DNA from: Colius striatus
Lineage: Eukaryota > Chordata > Aves > Coliiformes > Coliidae
Reading direction: 5' to 3'
Assembly: GCF_028858725.1 (NCBI RefSeq)
Contig: NC_084762.1
Span: 6,829,374-6,893,373 of the forward strand
DNA length: 64,000 bases
Shown here piece after piece: positions 18,843 to 27,457 of this stretch; position 1 is the stretch's first letter, and each line of letters opens with the position of its first letter. Position numbers and translations under genes: made by a program. The notes under the pieces were generated by a model. It saw only the letters and a list, made by a program, of their open reading frames with translations, searched no databases and was not told the DNA's origin.

Positions 18843-21800
18843 CTGGAAAAAGGTTATTCATTTTAGCCAAGAGAGAGAAAGTTTCTCAGACACTATTCTT
18901 TTCAGCACATATCTTTTATTAACCCCCTTCATCTCCCTAAAGCAGTACCTCCCCCATGAGGCACAAAGTCCATGCTCTTATGTTTAACCTGGTTAAACAA
19001 ACGCTTCCCCCCAAGTCTTAACACCTACTGTCTCCTGTTTCTTGAGCAGAGAAGGGGCTCACTCTGTTTTGCTTTCACTCCCTGACTCTTCAGTCACCTG
19101 CTACCTACAGCTGCAGAACCCAGCAAGCCTGATGTACGGCCTTGTCATTCCCCTTCCTTTGAACACTGAAAACAAACACCTCCAGCATCACCTTCTACAC
19201 CTTTCAACAACATTCTCATCTCAAATATCTCCTGAAGAAGCACAAATAGGCTACCACTAGGTCACGATTCCATTTCTATTTCAGCAACAGATGTCTGTGC
19301 AGTCTTACTTGACACAGGAAGAAACATGTATAGAAACCCCCCTTATCCCCATATTTAGTCAGTTATGGAAACCCATCTGAGGTATGTTATTCTTATCTAC
19401 CCTAGCATTTCCTCTCACATGGTAGGGAAGAGGAAGACACTGTGTGCTTATATTTTCAAGTCTTCTGTTCCCAGCTAGCAGCATTGAGACACAGAGGAAG
19501 CACTATTCATTCCTCAGCTCCACCAGAAACTACCTGTTCACCTGGAGTACTTGCAGCTCACCTCCTTACCCCTTAACAAAAAAGCTAACAATGCATTTTT
19601 CAACACCCTTCATGCAGGCAGAGCTTCTCAAACAAGAGCTTAAGAGAGTATAAACTAAACTGAGCCAAGATATATGCAAAGGCTGCTATGTATTATGAGA
19701 AGAAGGTGATAAGATACAATTAAAGGCTATGATCGCCTGCTCACATGCCTGACAACTTTGTCAACTGTGCCATACCTTCCAGAAGATTTTGACTTCCCTC
19801 CTCCACATATCTCTGCGTTGTCCAACCTATTCTCCTCCTGCCAGTGATTGCTGAGTTCTTCCATATGCACACCAATCACATCCCGAATCACCTGGAGATA
19901 CAGACACATTAAAAACCAACAGCAAGGAAAGCAGCATGTCACACTAGTGGCCTCAACTAGCAACTAGACAGCAAAAGTAGACACGTGCAGAAAAAAGTCT
20001 CCCCCACATCTCACACAACAGCTGTTGGAATGGAAGGTCTTGCTTGCAGAAACAGGTATTTCAGCATAAATTTAAATAGCATCATTTTACAGCAGACAGT
20101 CAAATAGATCTTGACAGTATTTTCACCTTCAAAATTGAATAGTCAGAAACACCCTGGTTATTTGTGACCTGTGACAAACCAAAACCGGACTCCTCTATAC
20201 TCTGCAGCTCTAAGAAGGCAGGGTACAAGAAGTGGTACAATAAGTCTGAAAAATGTCTGTCATCACTATGCTGATACACAATAAGCAAAAAAACCCTGTT
20301 TGTTTTCAGCTCTCACCTCAGTGTACGACTTCTTTGTTATATGGACATTCTTAGCCCTGTACGACTGCCGCCGCCTTTTGTAGTCTCGCATCTCAGCCAG
20401 GATTTCAAGATGAGACTTTGGACCTTTCTGACTATCATCTAGCAAAAAATCACAAGTGAAACAGATGGTTGTTAGCAGGACATTAGCAACCAGAGTATGT
20501 ATGAAACCAAATACACTGTGTTCCTTCTGAAGTTTCACCAGTATTTAGTAACTAGTATGAATTTAGCACGTGTCCCCTCCAACCTACTCACTAGCTGTTG
20601 ACCCAAGCCTAAAAAGCCCCCAAGCCAATGTTATGTTATCTCAGTCTCCTAACAGCCATCACAGAATGATGAGGGTTGAAAGGGACCTCTAGAGCTCATC
20701 CAGCCCAACCTCCTGCTAAAGCAGGTTCCCCTTGATCGGGGGGGCACTGAAATGTGTCCAGGTGGGTTTGGAAACATCCAGAGACTCCACATGCTCCCTG
20801 GGCAGCCTGGGCCAGGGCTCTCTCACCCTCACACCAAAACAGTCTTCCCTTGTGTTTAAGTGGAACTTTTTGTGTTCCAGTTGATGTCCATTACTCCTTG
20901 TCCTGTCACTGGACAGGACAGAAAAAAGTGTCACCCCATCCTCCTGACACCCACCCTTTAGGTACTTATAAGTGGTGATGAACAAGTGATCCAAATCAAC
21001 ATATGGGCTTGCAATTTGATCAAACACCTACAAGATACAGGCTACATTTTCAAAGCCAGTATTACAATAAGGCACCGAGATTCTGTAAAACATTTCCCTG
21101 TGTAGATGACAAACACTATCCCCTAACCCCTAGGCATAGCAGGGCCCACAGATGCTGATATTGCACTTGTTATAGTTACAAAGTGGCATGACTCAACAGG
21201 GATGAGAAGTCTCAGTCAAATACACCCATCTGTATATTGCTCAAGAGCTCCATCAGATGACCTTCTTGTTTGGCTTTTAGTCCTAAGTGATCTTTCATCT
21301 CATCACCTCAAAGTAAGCACTACTCCAAGCTGAACAGTAAGTTGGCAACATGAAGCCACCTGAAGTCACAGAATGGGGTTGGAAGGGACCTTTAGAGATC
21401 ATCTAGTCCAACACCCCCCTGCCAAAGCAGGTCCACCTAGATCAGGTCACAAGTCAGCTGCAGCAAATACAAAAGATCCACCCACTAAGATATGCACAAT
21501 ACATGTACCAAGAGAGGAACACACAGGCTTTCTCAGAAGAGAAACATCACAAAGGAATCACACTACTGTTCTCTGATACCAGGTCTTCACTGGGGCTTTT
21601 AAGAACAGCCTGCTTCTCACAACAAAAACAGGACAAGCAATTCTGTTTGGCTTTCAACAAAACTCGCTATCTAACTACACAAAGTGAACAGTTCTCAGCT
21701 ATAAATTCAAGAAGAGATTGTTTCCCATACCTTGGGTGATTTTTGCTGCCAAATCCACAAAGAGATCACTGTCGTTTTCTGTTATTTGGGACCTAGACTT

Positions 21801-24800
21801 CTGCTTCTTTGTCTCCTCAACAACGTAATCGTAAAGAGCCAGGCGGTCAGCTTGAGTCAGGTCACAGGTGAAACGCTTGTGATTCTGAGGAACTTCTACA
21901 GGCAGCAATGAGTAAGAGGCTGGAGGTTGAACACAGAGCTGTTATTAGCAAAACAGCAAGTGACGCTGGAAAACGCAGAGCAGCTCGACAGATAAATAAC
22001 GTAGTAACCACTCGTGCTGTTTTCATCCTTCCCCTACACATCTGTAAAAAGTTGCATCCTTCTTAAGTTGAAAGGATAAAAATTGCTCAAGCAAGAAGAG
22101 AAAAAAGCCCCAGGCAGACTGTATAACTTCTCATGACTGCTTACACTGCTCCTTCCAGGTCTGCACACACCTCGAAGGGATCACGCCAAAGGACACTCTG
22201 TATCGTCCCGTCAGCTCTTGGCTTACAAGCTAAAGCAAGAGAGAGGAGGCTACAGCTCTAACTTGTGGGTTTCTCTTACTCCTGAAATTTTCTGTAAAGT
22301 AATAGCTGGAAAATGTTCTGCCAACAAGAATGAAAGCTTCTAGGAGACTAGACAACTGGGTAAACAGTCTCACTCACATTGTCACTTTCTCTACAGAGCT
22401 TTTGTAACAGACTTGCCACAGGCATTTCTAGCCAAAAGGGCTACAGAGGCACTTTGAAAATGCTCCAGATCAGTTCACATAAAGAATTTTGGAGTTAAGA
22501 AAACAAACACCCTGCTTGCACACTCCTCTTCCCCTGATTGATCACCCCAGTACTCACTGTTCCCCGTGTTAAAACATGTATCCTCCAAACAAACAATAAA
22601 TCCATTCTCAATCCACTGCAACAGCAGCAAAGTGACTACCCTGAAGATCCAGGACACCACGTCCCAGGATATCACCTGCAGGAAAGCATTTTACTCAAAT
22701 TCCCAACAACTGTTGACCTGACCTCCATAATCCTGCTCCCACCACACAACCTCCTCCCTGCAAGGCACAATCCCACACAGACAGAAGAGCCTACATGTGG
22801 TGTATGCTGGAGCCTCCACAACAGCAAGGCTACTGCTTCTCTGGATTACACAGCCCTTAAAGGATACTGGGCAATCTTTCCCATCCTGTTTTCATTACAG
22901 ACACCAAAGAGGAGGAAGAGAGGCTGCAATAACTGTACAACAACAAGCCTAAAAGACAAGATTTCCTCATTACTGTACTTGAAGCCTAAAGCAGAACTTT
23001 TCTAATCCAAACTCACAGCTGTAAATGTGAGCACTAGAACTTTATGTTTACAATGCACTGTTGTTCCAAGGTCATGGAAGCACATAAAGGTGCTCTAATA
23101 GTTATGTGCTTGTGATCTTACAAGGACTTCGCAACTTGTGATTAGACCAGCTTTCCTGCCCTATTAAATAGCTTTTCTAAACATGGTTGGATTTTTATAT
23201 AAAACAAATAAAAATACTTCCTTTGACATAGTCAAAGAGAAATTTGCACTGACAAATGCTTTCCATTTGTTTCTATTGCCAAAGACTTACCATAGAATCA
23301 CGTCATTTAGGTTGGAAAAAACCTTTAAGCTCATGGAGTCCAACTGCTCCCCCTCACACTGCCAAGCCCACCACTGAACCACGTCCCTCAGCACCTCAGC
23401 TCCATGGCTTTGCAATATCTCCAGGGATGGGGACTCCACATCCTTCTCTGGGCAGCCTGGGACAGTGTCTAATAACCCTCTCAGGGAAAAAGTTCTTCCT
23501 GATCTCTGATCTAAACCTCTCCTGGTGCGACTTGAGGCCGTTTCCTCTTGTCTTGTAACTCGTTACTGGGGAGAAGAGACCAACACCCATCTTGCTACAG
23601 TCTCTTCAGTGAGTTGCAGAGTGTGACAATGTCTCCCCTCAGCCTTCTCCAGGCTGAATGACCCCTGCTCCCTCAGATGATCAGACTTATGCTCCAAACT
23701 CTCCAACAGCCCATCTCTGGACAAGCTCCAGCACCTCAGTGTCTTTCTCATAGCAACAGGACTTTAAACAACAATTCCAAGTCAGTAAACCTTACCACAA
23801 GCCAAGACATCACAACAAAAACCACCCCAGCACAGTTTTAATGTTATCTTCAGAGAAAGGCAAGCGTGCAGTGGCAGCTGGACAGCCAAGATTGGCATCT
23901 CATGGCTCACTGAGGTGCCTTGGCAACACAACGCCTGAAAAACGGTTTATCTGTTTCTTCTTTGCTTGGATATTCTTGTGGCAAATTACCGAGTTACTTT
24001 CAGAGGAAACACATCTAACATACTCCAAACACAGTGGCCTGTCACTTGAAAGCTCCTTCCCAAGCAACTGACAAAGCTCCATTTGCTATGCCAGAGAAAC
24101 AAAGACAACGTGAAAAACTCTGCCTGAGCAAGCACCGCTGCACCAGACCCTCAGGAAAGCAGAGCAAATGCACTTTTCCTTCTGCATGTATGTTTGCCAA
24201 ACTAAAGGATTACAGACAGTAAAACACTGTATCTTTCAGGTTTTGCAGTAATCTCCAAACCATATGCTGCAGCTCTACAGTGGTTTGTAGCCCTACTTTT
24301 CAATGTTGGGCTGAATTCTCAAAGAGAAGCAGAGCTCTGCCTTAACCTGGTACCCAGACTGGTCACCAGACCCACTGGAAAATGAAATATCAAGGAATCA
24401 ATAAGCTAAGAGCAGTGGCAAAGGACAATATCATATTTGCAGATGCACCAACACATTTCTTACACAACTCCTTAGGACAGACTTAAAACAATCCATCATA
24501 ATAACAGGCATGTCATTAGGTTTTTGATCTGAGGAGCGGCTGGCAACCACACACAGCCCACATCTAGCAAATCCTTGAACAAAACATGACGTGAAGAACC
24601 ATCATATGAAGAACAAAGCTAGAGGCAGCATTAGAAGAGTTTCAGCCACAAAGAGCAGAAGGGTAACAGAAAACACACGCAGAAAGTAAAGTGCAGGCAG
24701 TGGGATGAGAAGTGAAGGACTAGCACTTCTGAAGCGAAGCTGAAACGCCTGAATTTTGCAGTATTGATTTTCCTAAAGAGGACCAGACGTGTGAGCACAA

Positions 24801-26486
24801 CAGACTCAAATTCTCTTATCTAGTTGCCCTAGAGAAAGCAGTTATGCTCCAAAATATAAGAGGGAAAGGAGATAAACAATCCACACAGCGGTTCACAAGT
24901 AGAACAAAGGAAGCTGTGAGGGCAGGGAGACAAGAGCAGCTCTCCACATAAAGGCTGACAAAGTTGCCTTGCTTGTACTCACCTTCACTGTAGCCTGTAC
25001 CTTCTTTTGCACTTTGAGCTCTAGCTTGTTTAACAATGTGAAACTGTAGCTCTTTATCTGCAGACAGAGAAGATAAAAATATCACAGAACTGCCCCTACC
25101 CAGGGGTCTCCTCTCAGCCTCTGTCTCCCCTGTGGATCTCCCCTCAGCCTCTGAACTCCCTGGATATCTCCCCTTCAGCCCCTCCACCTCCGTGTCCTCC
25201 CCCCCGGAATGTCCTCCCAGCCTTCAACCCCCCTGGGATCTCTCCTGAATCCCATCCTCTGTGCCCACCCCAGTCCCTGCTGCACACCACTGGGGCAGGG
25301 GGACAGCTGCTGCTCACCCATTGCGACGCTGGGAACCTTCAGTTTTTCGTAGAAGAAGCGGGAGTCGTACATCTCAGCCTGCGGGACCAATGCTCAGTCA
25401 ATGGACGTGAGATCACCCTCGAGGCTTCACGTTCAGCTGCCCAGCCGCCGCCCGGCCCAGCCAGCCAGGGGCACAGTCCCATGCCGCCCTCCTCCCATCA
25501 CGGCGAGCCCACCCGGGCGCCCACCTCCTCCTCGGCCGAGTAGCCCATCTTGCGGAGCCGGCAGGACGCGGTGTGCCTCTCCAGCGAGGCCCGGGGCACA
25601 CGGTGATGGACGTCGTAGGGACATGGCACCCGCTCCACCTGACAACCAGCGGGACACAGGTCAGGTCAGCGCTCACTGCCGTCCCGCTACCACCGGCAGA
25701 CCCCCGCCGTCCCGCTATCCCTGGCAGACCCCCACCATTCTGCTGCCCACTGCTATCTGTAGCAGAGCCCCGCCATCCCGGCGCCCTCTGCTATCCCTGG
25801 CAGACCCCCACCATCTCCCGCAGACCTCTGCTGCCCCGCTGCCCCCGGCAGACCCCCCCACCCGTGGCAGTCCCTCGCCACCCCCCGCTATCCCCAGCAG
25901 ACCCCCGCCGTCCCGCTGCCCTCCGCTATCCCCAGCAGACCTCCACCGTCCCGCTCTCCCCGGCAGATCCCCGCCGTCCCGTTGTACCCGCTATTCCCAG
26001 CAGACCCCCGCTCCCCCCGCTATCCCCAGCAGACTCCCGCCATCCCGCTCTCCCCAGCAGACCCCCACCGTCCCGCTGCCCCCCGCTATCCCCAGCAGAC
26101 CCCCGCCGTCCCGCTCTCCCCGGCAGACCCCCGCCGTCCCGCTGTACCCGCTATCCCCAGCAGACCCCCGCTGTCCCGCTGCACCCCGCTATCCCCAGCA
26201 GACCCCCACCGTCCCGTTGCCCCCGCTCTCCCCAGCAGACCCCCACCGTCCCGTTGCCCCCGCTATCCCCAGCAGACCCTCGCCGTCTCGCTGCTCCCGG
26301 CAGACCTCTGCCGCTTCGCTGTCCCCCGCCGTCCCGCTGCCCCTCGCTGTCCCGCTGCCCCTCGGCAGACTCCCACCGCCCTGCTATCCCCCCAGCAGAC
26401 CCCCGCCGTACCCCGCTACCCCCGGCAGCCCCCCGCAGCCTCCGACTCACCAGGTCCCCGAGCCACACGGAGCAGTTATCCGCCAT
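18680..26486 (-). CDS. SNRNP48: SNRNP48, U11/U12 snRNP 48-kDa protein
   Basis: Subunit of the U11/U12 di-snRNP of the minor spliceosome. It helps recognise U12-type 5' splice sites through its CHHC zinc finger. Eight exons on the - strand join in phase: 26451-26486, 25525-25638, 25318-25378, 24983-25057, 21731-21919, 20317-20438, 19776-19891 and 18680-18842. They total 876 nt, or 291 aa, against about 339 in human. The finger is C18-x5-H24-x9-H34-x3-C38. Further blocks are [69 protein letters not shown] and [14 protein letters not shown], then an Arg/Ser-rich tail (about 238-291). The first 12 residues do not resemble the longer mammalian N-terminus. TGA overlaps a GTGAGC donor, so a ninth exon is possible. 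Convergent with ROPN1L. In mammals SNRNP48 is not in this neighbourhood. Confidence 0.91.
18843..19775 (-). other. SNRNP48: SNRNP48 intron 7
   Basis: Non-coding, donor GTATGGCAC. No repeat family or RNA recognised. Confidence 0.7.
19776..19891 (-). CDS. SNRNP48: SNRNP48 exon 7
   Basis: Encodes [20 protein letters not shown] then [18 protein letters not shown] plus two bases. The first 20 residues are almost identical to human. The Gly/Lys/Ser part is more variable. Acceptor GTATCTCCAG. Confidence 0.93.
19892..20316 (-). other. SNRNP48: SNRNP48 intron 6
   Basis: A 425-bp GT-AG intron (donor GTGAGAGC). Nothing else recognised. Confidence 0.75.
20317..20438 (-). CDS. SNRNP48: SNRNP48 exon 6
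   Basis: Encodes [20 protein letters not shown] then [20 protein letters not shown]. This is the most conserved, basic part of the protein and matches human nearly residue for residue. Acceptor GATTTTTTGCTAG. Confidence 0.95.
20660..20990 (-). mobile_element. CR1 3' end
   Basis: The + strand begins CACAGAATGATGAGGGTTGA, runs through GGGACCTCTAGAGCTCATCC, CCCTGGGCAGCCTGGGCCAG and GTGTTTAAGTGGAACTTTTT, and ends near ACTTATAAGTGGTGATGAA. This is a reverse-complement CR1 3' end of about 330 bp. Confidence 0.94.
21366..21450 (-). mobile_element. CR1 3'-tail fragment
   Basis: CACAGAATGGGGTTGGAAGG, ACCTTTAGAGATCATCTAGT and CCACCTAGATCAGGTCAC form a short reverse-complement CR1 tail in SNRNP48 intron 5. 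Confidence 0.92.
21731..21919 (-). CDS. SNRNP48: SNRNP48 exon 5
   Basis: Encodes [40 protein letters not shown] and [16 protein letters not shown], with split codons at both ends. Very close to the human [23 protein letters not shown] and [14 protein letters not shown] blocks. Acceptor TTCAACCTCCAG, donor GTATGGG. Confidence 0.95.
22144..22232 (-). other. SNRNP48: Possible alternative exon in SNRNP48 intron 4
   Basis: On the - strand a strong pyrimidine tract and acceptor (CTCTCTTGCTTTAG) is followed by about 90 nt with several CpGs and a GTAAGC donor-like site. Continuing the exon 4 frame gives 29 codons and then TAA at the donor, so inclusion would truncate the protein. Seen: the signals. 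Inferred: that it is spliced. Confidence 0.3.
22859..22867 (-). promoter_or_regulatory. U12-type 5' splice-site-like element
   Basis: The sense (-) strand reads GTATCCTTT, a full match to the U12-type donor consensus RTATCCTTT, inside a U2-type intron of a minor-spliceosome gene. The known enhancer (USSE) uses two such sequences in tandem; only one perfect copy is seen here. Confidence 0.35.
23292..23752 (-). mobile_element. CR1 3' end
   Basis: A 460-bp reverse-complement CR1. The + strand starts ATAGAATCACGTCATTTAGG and includes CCAGGGATGGGGACTCCACA, GGGAAAAAGTTCTTCCTGAT and GACTTGAGGCCGTTTCCTCT. The fragment lies in SNRNP48 intron 4. Confidence 0.94.
24983..25057 (-). CDS. SNRNP48: SNRNP48 exon 4
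   Basis: Encodes (D)[19 protein letters not shown] then TGYSE plus one base. Human has the equivalent QFQIIKQARTA motif. Acceptor TCTGTCTGCAG, donor GTGAGTACA. Confidence 0.92.
25318..25378 (-). CDS. SNRNP48: SNRNP48 exon 3
   Basis: Encodes [20 protein letters not shown] plus one base of the next Asp codon. Corresponds to human EMYNPEFFYENVKIPSI. Acceptor GGTCCCGCAG, donor GTGAGCAGC. Confidence 0.93.
25525..25638 (-). CDS. SNRNP48: SNRNP48 exon 2, CHHC zinc finger
   Basis: Encodes [20 protein letters not shown] then [18 protein letters not shown]. It carries the complete CHHC finger (Cys-x5-His-x9-His-x3-Cys) that contacts U12-type 5' splice sites in this family, and the [10 protein letters not shown] block shared with human. 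Acceptor GGTTGTCAG, donor GTGGGCGCC. Flanked on its 5' side by the intron 1 minisatellite. Confidence 0.94.
25639..26450 (-). other. SNRNP48: SNRNP48 intron 1 (mostly minisatellite)
   Basis: An 812-bp GT-AG intron whose sequence from about 25671 to 26440 is one imperfect tandem array. The repeat comes within about 10 bp of the donor and about 35 bp of the acceptor. Confidence 0.85.
25671..26440. repeat. C-rich/G-rich minisatellite
   Basis: About 20 imperfect copies of units built from CCCGCTATCCCCAGCAGACC plus CCCGCCGTCCCGCT, with variable unit length (roughly 25-45 bp). The - strand, sense for SNRNP48, has many GGGG/GGGGG runs a few bases apart and should form G-quadruplexes or R-loops. Lack of stops in the C-rich strand creates the large false frames 25401-26876 and 25573-26733. 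Confidence 0.95.
26451..26486 (-). CDS. SNRNP48: SNRNP48 exon 1 (start)
   Basis: ATG at 26486-26484 begins [12 protein letters not shown], then donor CTG|GTGAGTCGG in phase 0 with exon 2. This ATG is chosen because it is the nearest in the only frame that joins exon 2. The frame stays open upstream to an ATG at 26702, but that part is low-complexity Pro/Ala/Arg. Human exon 1 encodes about 54 residues with an LQEELNEFV-type helix, and nothing similar is visible here. Confidence 0.7.
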
Positions 26487-26861
26487 GGCGCTGCGGGCGG
26501 GGCGACGCACGGCTCGGGCCGCCCTCATGGCCGGGCACTGCGCAGCCGCAGCCGCAGCCGCCGCCGCCGCGCGGGGCGCCGCCAGCCGGGCGGGAGGAGG
26601 CAACGCGGCCCTGGGCGAACCGCGCGTCTCGCCTCGCTCTCCGGTAGCGGGAAGCGGCTGGTGCGGGGAGCCCGAGCGAAGGGCCGCGGGCAGCTGCCCC
26701 ACAGCGTGCTCCGGGGCCGTGCCCGGTCACTGAGGGAGGCCGAGGCCCAGCGGGCACCAGCAGCGGGAGGTTGGCCAGCGCGGGTGGAAGGGGCTGGGTA
26801 CAGAGCCTCCGGGGAAATCGGGTCCGCAGCGGCAGGTTTTCTGGAGGACCTGAGGCTGTTG

Positions 26862-27457
26862 ATCGACAGCGTCTGAACACGAGCCAGCAGTGTGCCCAAG
26901 AAGCCCGGTGGTATCCTGGCTTGGATCACAAGCCGTGCGGGCAGCAGGAGCAGCGCAGCGGTTGCGCCGCTGTCCTGGGCGCTGCTGGGGCCGCAGCGTC
27001 GGCGCCGAGCTGAGCGTTCGGCCGTGTCCAGGGTGCTGAAGAGTGTCCAGGGACGGGCAGCGGGGCTGCGGCGCCGGTCTGGGGGGAGCGGCTGAGGGAC
27101 CTGGGGGTGTTCAGCCTGCAGAAGAGGGGCTGAGGGGAGACGTGATCACTCGCGGCAGCTCCCTGACAGGTCGCTGTCTTCTCCCAAGTAACGAGTGACG
27201 GGACAAGAAGAAATGGCCTCAAGTTGCACCGGGGGAGGTTTACACTGGAGATTCGGAAGAACTTTTTCCCTGAGAGGGTTGGCAGACACTGTCCCAGGCT
27301 GCCCAGGCAGACGATGGAGTCCCCATCCCTGGAGATATTGCAAAGCCTTGTAGCTGAGGCGCTGAGGGACATGGCTCAGTGGTGGGCTTGGCAGGGTGAG
27401 GGTAGGACTCCATCCTAATGGTAAAGGTCAACCCAAGCGGTTCTATGATTCTGTGAG
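26862..27457 (+). mobile_element. CR1 element, GC-rich copy
   Basis: Starts near GTCTGAACACGAGCCAGCAG and includes GGCTGAGGGACCTGGGGGTG, GAACTTTTTCCCTGAGAGGG and GATGGAGTCCCCATCCCTGG. It ends in GGTTCTATGATTCTGTGA. About 600 bp, + orientation, head-to-head with SNRNP48 at the edge of its CpG island. Confidence 0.95.

Larger units (their letters stand above)
20439..21730 (-). other. SNRNP48: SNRNP48 intron 5
   Basis: Contains two CR1 insertions (20660-20990 and 21366-21450), both on the - strand. The remaining sequence shows nothing I can name. Donor GTATGGG. Confidence 0.75.
21920..24982 (-). other. SNRNP48: SNRNP48 intron 4
   Basis: A 3.06-kb GT-AG intron containing a CR1 (23292-23752). 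On the sense strand it has an exact U12-type 5' splice-site sequence, GTATCCTTT at 22859-22867, and a one-base variant TTATCCTTT at 22071-22079. A cryptic-exon-like segment lies at about 22144-22232. This is the intron in which the vertebrate gene is known to hold its U11-binding splicing enhancer. Confidence 0.75.
25400..26860 (-). promoter_or_regulatory. SNRNP48: CpG island, SNRNP48 promoter region
   Basis: Very GC/CpG-rich sequence from exon 2 to about 370 bp upstream of the start codon. An Sp1/KLF-like GGGCGGGGCG lies at 26495-26504. TGCGCA (NRF1 half-site) and a GCAGCC/GCC trinucleotide-like run lie around 26535-26575. No TATA box. The upstream side merges into a CR1. Confidence 0.75.

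Noticed and set aside
22538-23005. 155-codon + strand frame
   Set aside because: Antisense within SNRNP48 intron 4, random-looking composition, no splice or homology support.
18680-26486. SNRNP48 as a processed pseudogene
   Set aside because: Introns with GT-AG sites are present and all eight exons join in phase with the zinc finger intact.
25401-26876. 491-codon + strand Pro/Ser/Arg-rich reading frame (and 25573-26733, 25982-26647 in other frames)
   Set aside because: Three overlapping open frames on the + strand and more on the - strand cover a C-rich minisatellite without stop codons. They run antisense across SNRNP48 exons 1-2.
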